In this document: positions 4,804-6,163 of the stretch, in pieces
Layout: every line of letters begins with the position of its first letter
How positions within the stretch are numbered: position 1 is the first letter of the stretch
Assembly (NCBI GenBank): GCA_028679325.1
Contig: JAJRBS010000028.1
Span: forward strand, 1-6,163
DNA from: Methanoregulaceae archaeon
Lineage (GTDB): Archaea > Halobacteriota > Methanomicrobia > Methanomicrobiales > Methanospirillaceae
DNA: 6,163 nucleotides
Direction of reading: 5' to 3'
Program-made: the position numbers and the translations under genes
The notes under the pieces: generated by a model
Told to the model about the DNA's origin: nothing
Databases searched by the model: none
The model's input: the letters and a program-made list of their open reading frames with translations, nothing else

Positions 4804-6132
4804 ATGCGTTTTTCAATTCTCATCAGTGCTCTCGTCCTTCTTGCCATGATGACGGGAGCCGCGTATGGACAGACGATAGCCACTCTTCCTGCGACTGAAC
4901 CCATGCCCGGTTCCGGGCAGGGATACTTCTATATCCAGTCCATCCCGACTGGATCCGATCTCTACTTCGACGGGACATTCAGGGGGGAGACACCGATATC
5001 CGTCACTGTTTCAACCACAGGGAATCCCCAGCACACCATTATGATCACGGCGCCCGGGTATGAAACATATCAGCAAAGCTATTCCGGCAACCCGAAAGAT
5101 GGGCAGACGATCACCCTGACTGCCACCCTCACGCCCAGTGCCCAGACCGGAAATATCTACGTGACCTCTTCTCCATCGGGGGCTTCCGTAACCCTTGACC
5201 GGTCGCAGACCGCCACTACACCCTACACCTACACGAACATCCCTGTCGGAACACACGAAGTATCGGTGTATTACTCAGGCTACCAGACGTTCTATACCTC
5301 GGTGAATGTGAACAACGGCCAGACAACCACCATCAACGCCGTTCTATCACCAACCATATCGTCCGGAACCCTTTCGGTGAGTTCGAACCCCAGCGGTGCA
5401 GCGGTCTACGTCGATAACCTCTATAAGGGTACAACATCGACCACAGTCGGGAACCTTGCGCCAGGACAGCACGCGGTCCGCCTCAGCAAGGCAGGGTACC
5501 AGGACTGGATCGGCACGGTCAGTATCAGTGCCGGGGCTACGACGTACCTGAATCCCACCCTCATCGTCGATCAACAGCCGACCTATGGAACGGCCAGCAT
5601 CACGACAATTCCCTCAGGTGCCAATGTCTATGCGAATGGCCAGTACGTCGGCCAGACCCCGTCCAACGGTCCGCTCTACTTCACTCAGGTTGTGCCGGGA
5701 ACCTATTCTATGCTGATCTCGAAGAGCGGATACCAGGACTATACCGCGAATGTCCAGGTCCAGGCCGGGCAGAACTATGATTACCGGGTGACCCTCACCC
5801 CGGTGTCCAATCCGACGACCGGGAGCATAGCCATCTCCTCCTCACCGTCAGGAGCTGAGGTCTACCTGAACAACGTTTTCAAGGGCCTCTCGCCGATCAC
5901 GCTTGACAGCCTCACCCCGGGGGCCTATACAGTGACCCTCAAGCTGAGCGGGTACCAGGACTGGCAGGCAGGAGCCCAGGTAACCGCCGGCCAGACAACC
6001 CAGCTCACCGCGACGCTGACAGAAGTGACAAGACCAACCCCGACGCCAACACAGACTGGAGGACTGCCGATCGCGGTCATTGGGGCTCTGGGGCTGTTGT
6101 TCTTGGTCATGTTCTCCAGAAAAACCAGATAA
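4804..6132 (+). CDS. Surface protein with five PEGA repeats and C-terminal membrane anchor
   Basis: A 442-residue extracellular protein. A signal peptide covers about residues 1-22 (MRFS then a hydrophobic core, AYG-Q cleavage region). Five PEGA-type beta repeats follow, at about 40-110, 116-183, 188-254, 262-332 and 340-407. Each starts with a strand and a (S)(I)PxG turn (PTG 48-50, PSG 124-126, 196-198, 270-272, 348-350) and carries the family's GY pair near its end (85-86, 159-160, 231-232, 309-310, 383-384), so the period is 72-78 residues. A Thr/Pro stalk (RPTPTPTQT, 410-418) leads to one hydrophobic segment (about 421-437) and the tail SRKTR, which would anchor it in the membrane. No PGF-CTERM motif is seen. 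PEGA repeats are common in methanogen cell-surface proteins; here they probably form a rod, with binding partner unknown. The gene is divergent from the XRE operon (161-base shared upstream region) and has its own promoter and strong ribosome binding site. No enzymatic motif is visible. Confidence 0.92.
   Translation: MRFSILISALVLLAMMTGAAYGQTIATLPATEPMPGSGQGYFYIQSIPTGSDLYFDGTFRGETPISVTVSTTGNPQHTIMITAPGYETYQQSYSGNPKDGQTITLTATLTPSAQTGNIYVTSSPSGASVTLDRSQTATTPYTYTNIPVGTHEVSVYYSGYQTFYTSVNVNNGQTTTINAVLSPTISSGTLSVSSNPSGAAVYVDNLYKGTTSTTVGNLAPGQHAVRLSKAGYQDWIGTVSISAGATTYLNPTLIVDQQPTYGTASITTIPSGANVYANGQYVGQTPSNGPLYFTQVVPGTYSMLISKSGYQDYTANVQVQAGQNYDYRVTLTPVSNPTTGSIAISSSPSGAEVYLNNVFKGLSPITLDSLTPGAYTVTLKLSGYQDWQAGAQVTAGQTTQLTATLTEVTRPTPTPTQTGGLPIAVIGALGLLFLVMFSRKTR
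4921..6024 (+). repeat. Five tandem PEGA-domain repeats (coding)
   Basis: The repeats begin near bases 4921, 5149, 5365, 5587 and 5821. Most nucleotide identity has decayed, but repeats 3 and 5 share GGGTACCAGGACTGG exactly (5494-5508 and 5950-5964), coding for GYQDW, and repeat 4 has a close variant for GYQDY. The first repeat is the most diverged, with PTG in place of PSG and a longer loop before its GY pair. Confidence 0.8.
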
Positions 6133-6138
6133 ACTTCA

Positions 6139-6151
6139 TTTTTCCCTTTTT
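6139..6151 (+). terminator. T-rich terminator after the PEGA protein gene
   Basis: Two T5 runs (6139-6143 and 6147-6151) split by CCC begin 6 bases after the TAA stop, without a preceding hairpin. This is the same style of gene end as after amt. Confidence 0.6.
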
Positions 6152-6163
6152 CCCGGCTGGAAA

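Noticed and set aside
4921..6024. CRISPR or DNA-level tandem array
   Set aside because: The periodicity is 72-78 codons with diverged nucleotide sequence and an intact reading frame; it is a protein-domain repeat.
6034..6129. PGF-CTERM-type archaeosortase signal at the PEGA protein end
   Set aside because: The Thr/Pro stalk, hydrophobic segment and basic tail are present, but no PGF or similar tripeptide precedes the helix; the segment reads as a plain membrane anchor.

Overview
The window looks like a chromosomal segment of a methanogenic euryarchaeon, most likely a Methanomicrobiales-type organism. This is inferred from gene content, not from a marker gene. The grounds are an extracellular COG1361-type protein next to a MacB-like ABC exporter, a five-repeat PEGA surface protein, a DUF2178-like membrane protein paired with a short XRE regulator, archaeal TATA-like boxes, T-rich gene ends without bacterial-type hairpins, and GGAGG/GGTGA ribosome binding sites. 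No RNA gene, insertion sequence, CRISPR array or origin is visible.

Layout. (1) 1-351, plus strand: the last 116 residues of an Amt-family ammonium transporter, cut by the window edge, followed by a T-rich terminator. (2) 352-642: a 291-base non-coding gap between converging genes, with one bulged stem-loop at 550-597. (3) 3838-643, minus strand: a three-gene operon read as extracellular Ig-like anchored protein, then ABC ATPase, then MacB/FtsX permease. The junctions are tight: about 14 bases, then an ATGA start/stop overlap. (4) 4642-3976, minus strand: a two-gene operon of a four-helix DUF2178-like membrane protein and a 64-residue XRE/Cro-type DNA-binding protein, overlapping by 11 bases. 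(5) 4804-6132, plus strand and divergent from the previous operon: a secreted, membrane-anchored protein of five PEGA repeats.

How the parts may work together. The ABC operon probably encodes a type VII (MacB-like) membrane machine with an extracytoplasmic partner tethered to the membrane; its substrate cannot be read from the sequence. The XRE/DUF2178 pair looks like a small regulatory module in which a soluble repressor may be tuned by a membrane partner. The most interesting signal is that its promoter carries a perfect 8+5+8 palindrome over the TATA region (4664-4684), and a related imperfect dyad lies in the same orientation over the TATA box of the ABC operon (3875-3895). They share 14 of 17 bases, with consensus TTACATTWWGTWATAAA. 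This suggests that the small regulator controls both its own operon and the neighbouring ABC operon. That is a hypothesis, because part of the similarity is the TATA box itself.
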